This document shows, one piece after another, positions 32,719 to 41,751 of a DNA stretch of 55,932 nucleotides. This stretch comes from Parafrankia elaeagni. GTDB lineage: Bacteria; Actinomycetota; Actinomycetes; Frankiales; Frankiaceae. The notes beneath the pieces are model-generated. The model was not told the origin of the DNA, ran no database searches, and saw nothing but the letters and a program-made list of their open reading frames with translations. How positions within the stretch are numbered: position 1 is the first letter of the stretch; each line of letters begins with the position of its first letter. The stretch is from assembly GCF_000374165.1 (NCBI RefSeq), contig NZ_KB893672.1, forward strand, positions 59,070 to 115,001, in the 5' to 3' direction. The position numbers and the translations under genes were made by a program.

Positions 32719-32772
32719 GCCGCCCGTGAGAGATCGCGGAGGCTGCGAGCTCCGTGATGTCTCACGGGCGGC
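32719..32772 (-). terminator. Terminator-like inverted repeat downstream of hydrolase operon
   Basis: Perfect 13-bp arms (32,719-32,731 with 32,760-32,772) enclosing a smaller CGGAG/CTCCG stem. It is 38 nt past the stop of the minus-strand hydrolase gene. Confidence 0.65.
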
Positions 32773-32809
32773 GCGGCGGGGAACGTCCGCGACTACCGCG
32801 TCATCCTCG

Positions 32810-33604
32810 TCAGCCGGCGTGGCGCAGGGCCCACTCCAGGGCGTGGTCGGCGACCTGCTCCCAGCCTGGTTCGGCGCACGTCCAGTGGGAGCGGCCGGGG
32901 AACTCGTGGTAGTCGGTGACGGTGCCGGCCGCCTTGTAGTGGTGGGCGTTCGACCTGTTCACCGACGGCGGCATGATGTGGTCGGCGCCGCCGGCGATGA
33001 ACAGCAGCGGTGCGCGGTTGGCGTTGTGGAAGTCGACCCAGGTGTCACCCTTGCCCGGGGTGAAGTTGGCCAGCAGCCCGTACGACCAGACCCAGCTGCC
33101 GGGCGCCGGGATCGCATACCGGTCGTAGGCCGCGCGGGACTCGGCTTCCGGCAGCGTGTTGGTGAAGGCGTAGTGGAACTGCTCGGGCGTGAATCCGGCC
33201 GCCTGGTGCCGCTTGGCCGGGTTGTTGAGGATCGGGAACAGGGATTTGATCTGCGACGGTGGGTTGACGCGGATCCGCTCCGGCGGGGCCGAGTTGATGA
33301 CCACACCGGCGGCGCCGTGGCCGCGGTCGAGCAGCAGCTGGGTGAGGGTGCCGCCGAACGAGTGGCCCATGAGGACGGGCTTCTCGGGCAGCTCGGTGAT
33401 GATCTTCTCGAGGTGGGCGACGGTGTCGGGCACCGACGCCGTCGCGATCGGCGTCGGGTCGGCGCGCAGCGCCTCCACCTCGACCTCGAAGCCGGGGTAG
33501 GCCGGGGTGAGGACGGTGTGCCCCTTGGCCTCGTAGTAGGGAACCCAGTGCTCCCAGCTGCGCGGCGTCATCCAGAGGCCGTGGATCAGGACGATCGTGC
33601 TCAT
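32810..33604 (-). CDS. Alpha/beta hydrolase
   Basis: 264-aa cytoplasmic alpha/beta hydrolase. It has an N-terminal [16 protein letters not shown] (oxyanion HG), nucleophile elbow GHSFGG, an acid in the [10 protein letters not shown] region and the catalytic His in GRSHWTC. The ATG overlaps the preceding stop by 4 nt (ATGA), coupling it to the perhydrolase-like gene. Family members hydrolyse esters or amides; no specific substrate is suggested. Confidence 0.92.
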   Translation of the reverse strand: MSTIVLIHGLWMTPRSWEHWVPYYEAKGHTVLTPAYPGFEVEVEALRADPTPIATASVPDTVAHLEKIITELPEKPVLMGHSFGGTLTQLLLDRGHGAAGVVINSAPPERIRVNPPSQIKSLFPILNNPAKRHQAAGFTPEQFHYAFTNTLPEAESRAAYDRYAIPAPGSWVWSYGLLANFTPGKGDTWVDFHNANRAPLLFIAGGADHIMPPSVNRSNAHHYKAAGTVTDYHEFPGRSHWTCAEPGWEQVADHALEWALRHAG

Positions 33605-34431
33605 CCGTCGTACTCCTTGAGGAACGCGAGCAGGTCGTCGCCGAGCTGCTGCCGGTGGGTGTCGGTGATGCCGTGCGGCGCTCCGCAGTAGACGAGCAGG
33701 CGGGCTTCCTTGACCAACGCCGAGGAGGCCATGCCGCCGACCTCGAACGGCACGACCTGGTCGTCGTCGCCGTGGATGACGAGGGTGGGGACGTCGAACG
33801 CGGCGAGGTCGCCGCGGAAGTCGGTGGCCGAGAACGCGGCGATGCACTCGTAGGCGTTGCGGTGGCCCGAGGCCATCGACTGCAGCCAGAACGCGTCGCG
33901 GATGCCCTGGGAGACCTCGGCGCCGGGCCGGTTGTTGCCGAAGAACGGGCCGTCGGCGAGGTCGCGGTAGGTCTGGGAGCGGTCCGCCAGCGAGCCGGCC
34001 CGGATTCCGTCGAAGACCTCGACCGGCACACCGCCGGGGTTGTCGGCGGTCCGCAGCATGAACGGCGGCACCGCGGAGACCAGGGCGGCCTGGGCCACCC
34101 GGGCGGTTCCGTGCCGGCCGATGTAGCGGGCGACCTCGCCGCCGCCGGTGGAGAATCCGACCAGAGTGGCGTCGCGCAGGTCGAGGGTGTCGAGGACGGC
34201 GGCGAGGTCGTCGGCGTAGGTGTCCATGTCGTTGCCGTGCCAGGTCTGCGTGGACTGGCCGTGGCCGCGGCGGTCGTGGGCGATGACCCGGTAGCCGTGG
34301 CCGGCCAGGAAGAGCGCCTGCGCCTCCCAGCTGTCGGAGTTCAGCGGCCAGCCGTGCGACAGCACGACGGGGCGGCCGGTGCCCCAGTCCTTGTAGAAGA
34401 TCTGGGCGCCGTCGGCGGTGGTGACGTACAT
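33601..34431 (-). CDS. Alpha/beta hydrolase, cofactor-free haloperoxidase/perhydrolase type
   Basis: 276-aa protein matching non-heme chloroperoxidase-like hydrolases: [18 protein letters not shown] start, [20 protein letters not shown], and nucleophile elbow GFSTGGGE. The acid is in [11 protein letters not shown] and the His in [10 protein letters not shown]. It is the middle of three hydrolase genes on the minus strand, 14 nt from the Tat-dependent hydrolase gene and overlapping the next by 4 nt. Likely an esterase with perhydrolase side activity. Confidence 0.93.
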   Translation of the reverse strand: MYVTTADGAQIFYKDWGTGRPVVLSHGWPLNSDSWEAQALFLAGHGYRVIAHDRRGHGQSTQTWHGNDMDTYADDLAAVLDTLDLRDATLVGFSTGGGEVARYIGRHGTARVAQAALVSAVPPFMLRTADNPGGVPVEVFDGIRAGSLADRSQTYRDLADGPFFGNNRPGAEVSQGIRDAFWLQSMASGHRNAYECIAAFSATDFRGDLAAFDVPTLVIHGDDDQVVPFEVGGMASSALVKEARLLVYCGAPHGITDTHRQQLGDDLLAFLKEYDG

Positions 34432-34445
34432 GAGGAGCCCTCCTG

Positions 34446-35318
<873 letters not shown>

Positions 35319-35422
35319 GAGGACGTGGTCCCTTCGGGAGGAAGCGCGAGGAGGTGGCACCACGGTGCGGGAAACCGGCCAGGCCCGGCATCGGTAGGTT
35401 GACGGTCCTGCGTGGAAACCCG

Positions 35423-36223
35423 TCAGAGATGGTCCGCCGGGCGCAGTGGCAGCCAGTGCAGGCGCTCGCCGAGCCCGTCCGGCGCGGCGGCGAACGCCCG
35501 CTCGACGGCCTCGCGCCCCTGGCTGAAGTGCGACCAGCCCTCGTAGTGCACCGGGATGATCGTTCGTGGCTTCGCGAGCGTGCACAGCTCGACCGCCTCG
35601 GTCGCGGTGAGGCTGTAGTGCAGCGGCCCGGTGAGCGGGAACCGGACCGCACCGAGATGCAGCAGCACGGTGTCGACCGTCATCCGCAGCGGCACCTGCC
35701 GGACCCCGCGGAACAGCACCGTGTCACCGGTGATCCAGAAGACGCCGTGTTCCTGGGCGTCCCACCGCAGCGCGAAGCCGACCACCGGGCCGGCGACGGG
35801 GCGGCTCAGCGGCGGGCCGTGCCGGCACGGTGTCGCGGTGACGGTGATGCGCCGCCGGCCGGGTGCGTCGAGCTCGGTCCGCATCCACGGGCGCAGGCCG
35901 CGTGCCCCGCCACCGAGGCGCCGGGCCCCCGACCGGGTGGTGATCACCGTCGGTGCCTGGGCGAGCAGGGCGCGACCGCGGTCGTCGAGATTGTCCGCAT
36001 GGTGGTCGTGGGTGAGCAGGACGGCGTCGACCGGCCCGATCTCGTCGGGATCGAGGGCCGGGCCGGTCCGCTTGCGCGAGCTGGTGCCCCAGCCGAACGA
36101 GTAGCGCCGGCCCGGCGGGTCGAACGTCGGGTCGGTGAGGATGCGCCAGCCGCCCACCTCGACGAGGGTCGTCGGGCCTCCGATGTGCGTCACGCGCAGG
36201 TCCTTCAACGGCGTCGTCCTCAC
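35423..36223 (-). CDS. Metallo-beta-lactamase-fold hydrolase (UlaG/NAPE-PLD-like)
   Basis: 266-aa MBL-fold protein. Metal ligands are visible in LLTHDHHADNLD (HxHxxD-type), TPCRHGPP, WITGDTV and IPVHYEGWSHF. This arrangement is typical of the lactonase-like/NAPE-PLD-like group. GTG start; it is 27 nt from the LuxR/LAL gene upstream on the same strand, so the two may be co-transcribed. Cytoplasmic; substrate unknown. Confidence 0.92.
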   Translation of the reverse strand: MRTTPLKDLRVTHIGGPTTLVEVGGWRILTDPTFDPPGRRYSFGWGTSSRKRTGPALDPDEIGPVDAVLLTHDHHADNLDDRGRALLAQAPTVITTRSGARRLGGGARGLRPWMRTELDAPGRRRITVTATPCRHGPPLSRPVAGPVVGFALRWDAQEHGVFWITGDTVLFRGVRQVPLRMTVDTVLLHLGAVRFPLTGPLHYSLTATEAVELCTLAKPRTIIPVHYEGWSHFSQGREAVERAFAAAPDGLGERLHWLPLRPADHL

Positions 36224-36250
36224 TCGGTGCTGGGTTGGTCGCGGGCATGC

Positions 36251-39175
36251 TCAGACCACGGCCCCAGGCTGGAGGGACGGCGAAGGGGGCGCATCCGTAA
36301 GTTGACTGTCGTCGTCGGGCGGGCTCTGGTTCGTGGACTGGCTGCCGTCGGTTGCCGGGGGCCGGGCCCGCAGCGCGTCGAGGGCCTCCCGCAGCTGCGA
36401 GCGGGCGGTGATGCCGAGCTTCGGGAAGATCCGGTAGAGGTGCGAGCTCACCGTACGGTGTGACACGAACAGCCGCTGGCCGATCTCCCGGTTGCTGAGC
36501 CCGGCGGCGGCCAGCATCGCGGTCTGCAGCTCCTGGGCGGTGAGCACTTCGCCGGACGGCGCCGACCGCCCGACGCTCTCCTCGCCGGCGGCGCGCAGCT
36601 CCTCACGGGCCAGCCGGCCCCAGGCGGCGGCACCGAGGGCGTCGAAGCCGTCCCGCGCCGCGCGCAGCGGCGCCCGCGACTCGAGAACGCGTCGGCGCCG
36701 GCGCAGCCATGAGCCGTAGGCGAGGCCCAGCCGGGCGCGGTGGACCGGCCAGTCCCCGAGATCCATGGCCAGGGCGTGGTCGAACGCCGCAGCCGCCCGC
36801 GGTTCCGGCGCCAGCACCGCGGCGGCGTAGGCGAGCGAGTGGTGCAGCGCCGGTGACGGGAACCGCGCCGCCCGCTCCTCGGCCCGGGCGAGGATCTCCC
36901 GCACCTCCTCCTGGCGCCCCGACCGGAGGGCCGCGTCCGCGAGGTCGGGCAGCGCCCACCCCGACATGTCGAGCTGGAACGCCGGATCGGACGGGTCGAA
37001 GAGGCGGGTCAGCAGGTCGAGGGCCTCGTCGTGGCGGCCGGCGGCGTTCGCGGCGACCCCGCGGGCGTGCTGCGCGGCCTCGGCCGCGAACCGCACCCCG
37101 ACGACGAGCGGGCTGGCCAGGACGTCGTCCGCGAGCCGGAAGGCGGCCTCGCTGTTGCCGCACATCGCCTCGTGCAGAGCCCGGCTGGCCCGGGCGGCGA
37201 CGACCCAGAAATGGTCGCCGGTCTCCTCCGCGAGCGCCTCGGCCTCCTCCGTGTCGGCCCGGACAGCCGGCCACCGGCCGAGCCACAGGCGGATGAAGCC
37301 CGTGGACGACAGGGTCCGCGCGAGCAGGGCCGCCCGGCCCTGCGCCCGGTAACCGGCGGCCGCCGTGCCCATGTACGACGACGCGGTGACGAAGTCGCCG
37401 AGGACCAGGGCCGCCCCGCCGAGGAAGCGCATCGCGTCGATGTCGGTGCGGTCCGGGATCAGCGTGGGCAGCTGGCGCAGCACGTCGGCGCCGAGCACGT
37501 CCGGCTGGGCGTAGGCGCTGATCGCGAGGGTTCGTGGGTCGTCGTCGGCGAGGCCGAGCCTGGCGAGCACGGCGGTGACCCGCCCGCCGATCTCCGACGG
37601 CAGGCTCGCCCACCAGCAGCGCGACGCGGCCCGCCAGCACAGCATCGCCGCGACGTTCGTGTCGCCGGCGGCATGAGCCGCCAGAGCAAGATCGCACAGG
37701 ATGTCGATCCGCCCGGTGTCCCGCACGTCACCGGGCTCGACGATGTCGCTGACCAGCGCCAGCCGGCCGCGGTCGACCGGGTCGCCCTGGGCCGGGTCGC
37801 CCTGGGCCGGGCTGGCCTTCGCGACGAGCTGCGCGGCGACGCCGCGGTCGTGCAGCTGGGAGGCGAGCTCCGCGGCCCGCAGCAGAAGCGAGGAGCGTCG
37901 CGCGGCGTCGCCGGTGAGCTCCGAGGCACGGTCGAGGTCGGTGACGGCCACCCCGAGCGCCCCGCGCTCCAGGGCACGGGCGGCGGCCGCCTCCAGCTCG
38001 TCGCTGATGTCCTCGTCCGGCCCGAGCGTCGCCGCGCTGCGGTGCCAGGCACGCCGGTCCGGGTCGTCGGAGAACGTGTCGGCGAGCACCGAGTGGACCG
38101 TGAGCCGGGCGAAGTCGCTGACGGACCGGTAGACCGCCGACCGCACGAGAGGATGCCGGAACCGCAGCCGGCGCGCCTGGACCTGCAGCAGCCCGGCGTC
38201 GATCGCCGGCTGGAAGCTCTCCGCGGGCACCTCACCGCCGGTCAGCGCCCGCGCGGCGGTCAGCAGCGCCGGCAGCGGACAGCCGGTGTCGGCGGAGAAC
38301 GCGGCGACCACCGCCCGGGACGCGGGCGGCAGCTGGGCGAACCGGTCCGCGAACGCGCCTTCCAGGCGCTCGTTGAGCGGCAACAGCTCCAGCGAGTCGT
38401 CGAGGACGTCCGACGTGACGCACCGGGGCAGCTCGACGAGGGCGAGCGGATTGCCCGCAGCCTGGGCGAGGATGCGCTCCCGCAGCCCGGGGCCGAGCCC
38501 GGGAGCATGGTCGGCCAGCACCCGCCGCGCGGCGTCGTCATCCAGCTCCGCGACAGGCAGCTGACCGATGCCGGTGCCGGCGAGGACGGCGGTGTGCTGG
38601 GCGCGGACCGCGATGACCGCGGCGATCGGCTCGACGGTGAGGCGGCGGGCGACGAAGACCAGCACGTCGAGCGTCTCCGGGTCCAGCCAGTGCGCATCCT
38701 CGACCAGCAGGAGCAGCGGGGTGTGGGCCGCCCGGTCGCCGAGCAGCTCGAGGACCGCGAGCCCCACCGTGAACAGCTCCGGGCGGGTGTCCTCCTGGCC
38801 GAAGGCGCCGCGCAGCGTGCGCTGCAACCGCGGGGTGAGCGCCCGCAGATCATGCAGCAGCGGGGCCAGCAGCTGGTGCAGCCCGGCGAACGGCAGCGTC
38901 GTCTCCGCCTCGGCGCCGTTCGTGGTGAGCACCGTCATCCCGGCCTCGGCCGCGTACCGGCGAGCGGCGGTCAGCAGCATCGTCTTCCCGATGCCGGCGT
39001 GCCCCCGCACGACCAGCGCCGCGCCGCGGTTGGCACGGGCTTCCGCCAGGAGACGTTCGAGGACGGCGAGCTCGGCGTCCCGGCCGTGCACCACCTCCCG
39101 GCCAGGCCTCAGATCCTCGCCGCGCACCGTCTCCCGGCCGTGCCTCACCTCCCGGCCGTCACCCGACTGCAGCAT
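36251..39175 (-). CDS. LuxR-family LAL regulator 1 (AAA ATPase, HTH)
   Basis: 974-aa large ATP-binding LuxR regulator. The N-terminal AAA domain has Walker A GHAGIGKT (58-65) and a Walker B-like LLLLVEDAHWLD. A long helical-repeat middle is followed by a C-terminal LuxR helix-turn-helix (LSNREIGQRLFVSHRTVSSHL). ATG at 39,175 has AGAGGAGA 11 nt upstream; an earlier start at 39,277 is unlikely. It is divergent from the TetR gene and may share its regulation. Such proteins are pathway-specific activators of catabolic or antibiotic genes; targets unknown. Confidence 0.94.
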   Translation of the reverse strand: MLQSGDGREVRHGRETVRGEDLRPGREVVHGRDAELAVLERLLAEARANRGAALVVRGHAGIGKTMLLTAARRYAAEAGMTVLTTNGAEAETTLPFAGLHQLLAPLLHDLRALTPRLQRTLRGAFGQEDTRPELFTVGLAVLELLGDRAAHTPLLLLVEDAHWLDPETLDVLVFVARRLTVEPIAAVIAVRAQHTAVLAGTGIGQLPVAELDDDAARRVLADHAPGLGPGLRERILAQAAGNPLALVELPRCVTSDVLDDSLELLPLNERLEGAFADRFAQLPPASRAVVAAFSADTGCPLPALLTAARALTGGEVPAESFQPAIDAGLLQVQARRLRFRHPLVRSAVYRSVSDFARLTVHSVLADTFSDDPDRRAWHRSAATLGPDEDISDELEAAAARALERGALGVAVTDLDRASELTGDAARRSSLLLRAAELASQLHDRGVAAQLVAKASPAQGDPAQGDPVDRGRLALVSDIVEPGDVRDTGRIDILCDLALAAHAAGDTNVAAMLCWRAASRCWWASLPSEIGGRVTAVLARLGLADDDPRTLAISAYAQPDVLGADVLRQLPTLIPDRTDIDAMRFLGGAALVLGDFVTASSYMGTAAAGYRAQGRAALLARTLSSTGFIRLWLGRWPAVRADTEEAEALAEETGDHFWVVAARASRALHEAMCGNSEAAFRLADDVLASPLVVGVRFAAEAAQHARGVAANAAGRHDEALDLLTRLFDPSDPAFQLDMSGWALPDLADAALRSGRQEEVREILARAEERAARFPSPALHHSLAYAAAVLAPEPRAAAAFDHALAMDLGDWPVHRARLGLAYGSWLRRRRRVLESRAPLRAARDGFDALGAAAWGRLAREELRAAGEESVGRSAPSGEVLTAQELQTAMLAAAGLSNREIGQRLFVSHRTVSSHLYRIFPKLGITARSQLREALDALRARPPATDGSQSTNQSPPDDDSQLTDAPPSPSLQPGAVV

Positions 39176-39330
39176 GACGGCGGATTCTCCTCTGAGGTTC
39201 GTGCGGTTTCCGGTGGACGGGCATCGCCTTCTCCCACCCTGAATCCCAGGCGCCGCCGCGCGAACCACGTGGCACACGTAGTCGGAACAGTTCGTCCGAT
39301 CGACAGCCTGACGGCGGCGATAATTGACGC

Positions 39331-39359
39331 TTGTCGTTTTGTGGACAGATGTCTACTAT
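39331..39359 (+). promoter_or_regulatory. Leaderless-type promoter of the TetR gene
   Basis: TTGTCG (39,331-39,336), a 17-nt spacer, then TACTAT (39,354-39,359). The GTG start at 39,366 is 7 nt after the -10 box, so transcription should begin at or next to the start codon. There is no ribosome-binding site. An imperfect 16-bp palindrome (39,341-39,356, core GACAGATGTC) overlaps spacer and -10, suiting autorepression by TetR. Confidence 0.65.
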
Positions 39360-39365
39360 CGATCT

Positions 39366-39974
39366 GTGCACCATGAGCCGTCGCAGGCGCCCCGCCCCCT
39401 CGACCGGAGGGTGCAGCGCTCACGCACGGCTCTGTTCGCGGCTGCGGTGCTCCTGGTGTCCGAGCGCGGCACGACGGCCATCCCGGTCACCGACCTCGCC
39501 GCGGTGGCGGACGTGAGCCGGCAAGTGATCTACGTGCAGTTCGGTGATCGTGAGTCGCTTCTGGTGGAGGCGGCGATCGACCTGGTCAGGCGGGAACTCC
39601 TGCCGCAGATCGAGGGCGGCACCGAGGCCGGGCGGCGGCGGGCACTGGCGACGGCGCGGCACTTCGCCCACCACCGGTCGTTCTACCGCGCGATGCTGAC
39701 CGGCTCGTGCGCGTTCGCCATGGCCAGGGCGCTGAACGGTGTGCTCGGTTCATTGCAACGGCCGGTCGTGCGGATGTTGTTCGGTGAGCTGGACCAGGGC
39801 ACGGCGGAGGACCTGACGGCGTTTTTCTCGGGCGGGATGGCCGCGGTCATCAACGACTGGTTGATCGACGGTGATGACCCGCTCGATCCCGAGGAGTTCA
39901 CGGACCGCCTGCTCCGCCTCGTGTCGGTCGTCACCGCCAGCCAGCACCTCCGCGCGGACGGAGGTCACGTCTGA
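39366..39974 (+). CDS. TetR-family transcriptional regulator
   Basis: 202-aa repressor-type protein. The N-terminal HTH (FAAAVLLVSERGTTAIPVTD, then LAAVADVSRQVIYVQFGDRES) is followed by a helical ligand-binding domain. The GTG at 39,366 gives an N-terminus VHHEPSQAPRPLDRR and matches the -10 box as a leaderless start; a TTG at 39,324 is in frame but overlaps the promoter. It is divergent from LAL 1 and 170 nt upstream of the lipoprotein hydrolase, both plausible targets. Confidence 0.9.
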   Translation: MHHEPSQAPRPLDRRVQRSRTALFAAAVLLVSERGTTAIPVTDLAAVADVSRQVIYVQFGDRESLLVEAAIDLVRRELLPQIEGGTEAGRRRALATARHFAHHRSFYRAMLTGSCAFAMARALNGVLGSLQRPVVRMLFGELDQGTAEDLTAFFSGGMAAVINDWLIDGDDPLDPEEFTDRLLRLVSVVTASQHLRADGGHV

Positions 39975-40144
39975 TGACCCGGGCAGCCGTGTCCTCCACT
40001 GCGAGCTCACTGCGAGCTGCCTTCCGCCGCCGACGACCGGGGTCCGATCACCGATGTGATCAGCGGGCCGATCCGCGATTCGGCTCAGCTGGCCTGATCG
40101 CGGGATCAGACGCAACTCGACGGAAACGACGGAGGCTTGAGAAT

Positions 40145-41650
40145 TTGTCCAGAAAGCGTAGGTTCTCGGCGGGTAGGCAGGTCTCGGCGTTCGCCTGTTT
40201 CCTAGCTGTCGCCGTGTTCGGGTCGGCATGTTCCGACGGCTCGGGGCCGACGCCGACCACGGCGGCGAAGACGACTACGGCGGCACCGCCGCGACCCGCG
40301 GGACCGGCTGCCGACCTGCATGAGCTCAGCGGCGGCAATGGCGTCGGCCTGGGTTCCCCGACCAGGGTCGACCTTGCGGACACCGGATACGTCGAGACCG
40401 AGTACGCCGCGTCTGGGACGGCGACGTCCTACGACCCGCAGGGTGAACTCGCTCCCGACGGCCGCTGGACATTCCAGGCCGGCACCACGGCCGAATACAC
40501 CACCCGGGTCCTCGTACGCCGGCCGGCCGCGGAGAAGTTCAGCGGCACTGTCATCGTCGAGTGGTTGAACGTCAGCTCCGGGACCGACTCCGACGTCGTG
40601 TGGTCGAGCACGCACGAGGAGCTGGTGCGGCGGGGCCACGCGTGGGTCGGTGTCTCCGCGCAGCGCATCGGCGTCATGGGCGGCCCCGCCCTCACCCCGA
40701 CCGACGGCGGCAGCGCCACCGCGGGCGGACTGGTCAACACCGACCCCGCGCGGTACGGCTCCCTCAACCAACCCGGCGACGGGTACTCCTTCGACATCTT
40801 CACCCAAGCCGCACGCGCGGTACGTGCCGGCGGCGTGGCGATGGGTGACCTGAAGCCGCGGCACGTGCTCGCAGCGGGCCAGTCCCAGTCGGCGTTCGCG
40901 CTGGTCACCTACATCAACGGGGTGCAACCCCTCACGCGCGAGTTCGACGGCTTTCTCGTCCACAGCCGGGGCGGTGGCGGCCTTCCGCTCGCCGCGCCCG
41001 GTGAGCCCGCCAGCCTCGGCTCCGAAACGGCGACCTCACCGACGATCATCCGGGCCGACACCGACGTGCCGGTGCTCGAGGTGCAAGCCGAGGGGGACCT
41101 GCGCGCCCCGCTGAACTCCGTCGTCTCACGCCAACCCGACAGCGGCCAGTTCCGCCTCTGGGAGGTCGCCGGGGCCGCGCACGCTGACGCACACACGGTC
41201 GGGCCGTTCGCGGACGCTCTCGGCTGCGGAGCGATCAACAACGCACCCATGCACGTCGTCGTCAAGGCCGCACTGCACGCCCTCGAGGAATGGGTAGGCG
41301 AGGGGACGCTGCCTGCCACGGCACCGCGGCTCGAGGTCACCCCGAACAGCCCGCCGCAGGTCGCCCGCGACGCCGACGGCATCGCCCGCGGTGGCGTCCG
41401 TACACCACCCGTCGACGTACCCGTCGACATCCTGTCGGGCACCCCCGGCCCGAACCCCTCCGTGATCTGCAGCCTGTTCGGATCCACGGCACCGCTGCCC
41501 GCCGAGCGTCTCACCGCCCTCTACCCGTCCAGTGACGCCTACCTGCAGAAATACACCACCGCCGCGGACAGCACGATCAAAGCCGGATTCGCCCTGCCGG
41601 CAGACCGCGACGCGCTCCTCGCCTACGCGCAACCGACCCGCATCCAATAG
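40145..41650 (+). CDS. Lipoprotein alpha/beta hydrolase
   Basis: 501-aa exported lipoprotein. The signal peptide SRKRRFSAGRQVSAFACFL is followed by a hydrophobic core and lipobox GSAC, then a Thr/Pro/Ala-rich linker. The main domain resembles the alpha/beta-hydrolase-domain family (Abhydrolase_10-like), with YVETEYAASGTATSY, VEWLNVSSGTD, a GQSQS nucleophile elbow and a GAAHADAH segment with the likely catalytic His. TTG at 40,145 is chosen because GGAGG lies 9 nt upstream and the signal sequence then begins correctly; the frame is open back to 39,974. Anchored outside the membrane. Substrate unknown. Confidence 0.85.
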   Translation: MSRKRRFSAGRQVSAFACFLAVAVFGSACSDGSGPTPTTAAKTTTAAPPRPAGPAADLHELSGGNGVGLGSPTRVDLADTGYVETEYAASGTATSYDPQGELAPDGRWTFQAGTTAEYTTRVLVRRPAAEKFSGTVIVEWLNVSSGTDSDVVWSSTHEELVRRGHAWVGVSAQRIGVMGGPALTPTDGGSATAGGLVNTDPARYGSLNQPGDGYSFDIFTQAARAVRAGGVAMGDLKPRHVLAAGQSQSAFALVTYINGVQPLTREFDGFLVHSRGGGGLPLAAPGEPASLGSETATSPTIIRADTDVPVLEVQAEGDLRAPLNSVVSRQPDSGQFRLWEVAGAAHADAHTVGPFADALGCGAINNAPMHVVVKAALHALEEWVGEGTLPATAPRLEVTPNSPPQVARDADGIARGGVRTPPVDVPVDILSGTPGPNPSVICSLFGSTAPLPAERLTALYPSSDAYLQKYTTAADSTIKAGFALPADRDALLAYAQPTRIQ

Positions 41651-41751
41651 ATCCCTGGGTCCCTGGCCTCGACGAACAGCAGCGCAGGGCCGGCCGGCGT
41701 CACCCGCAACGGGCTCCGGGTCACCGCCGCGGAGCGAAACCTGACAGGACG

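Larger units (their letters stand above)
32419..32809. other. Convergent intergenic region with two terminators and a palindrome
   Basis: Between the Arg-rich peptide gene and the alpha/beta hydrolase operon. Besides the two terminators listed separately, it holds a perfect 28-bp palindrome at 32,688-32,715. No gene seen. Confidence 0.6.
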
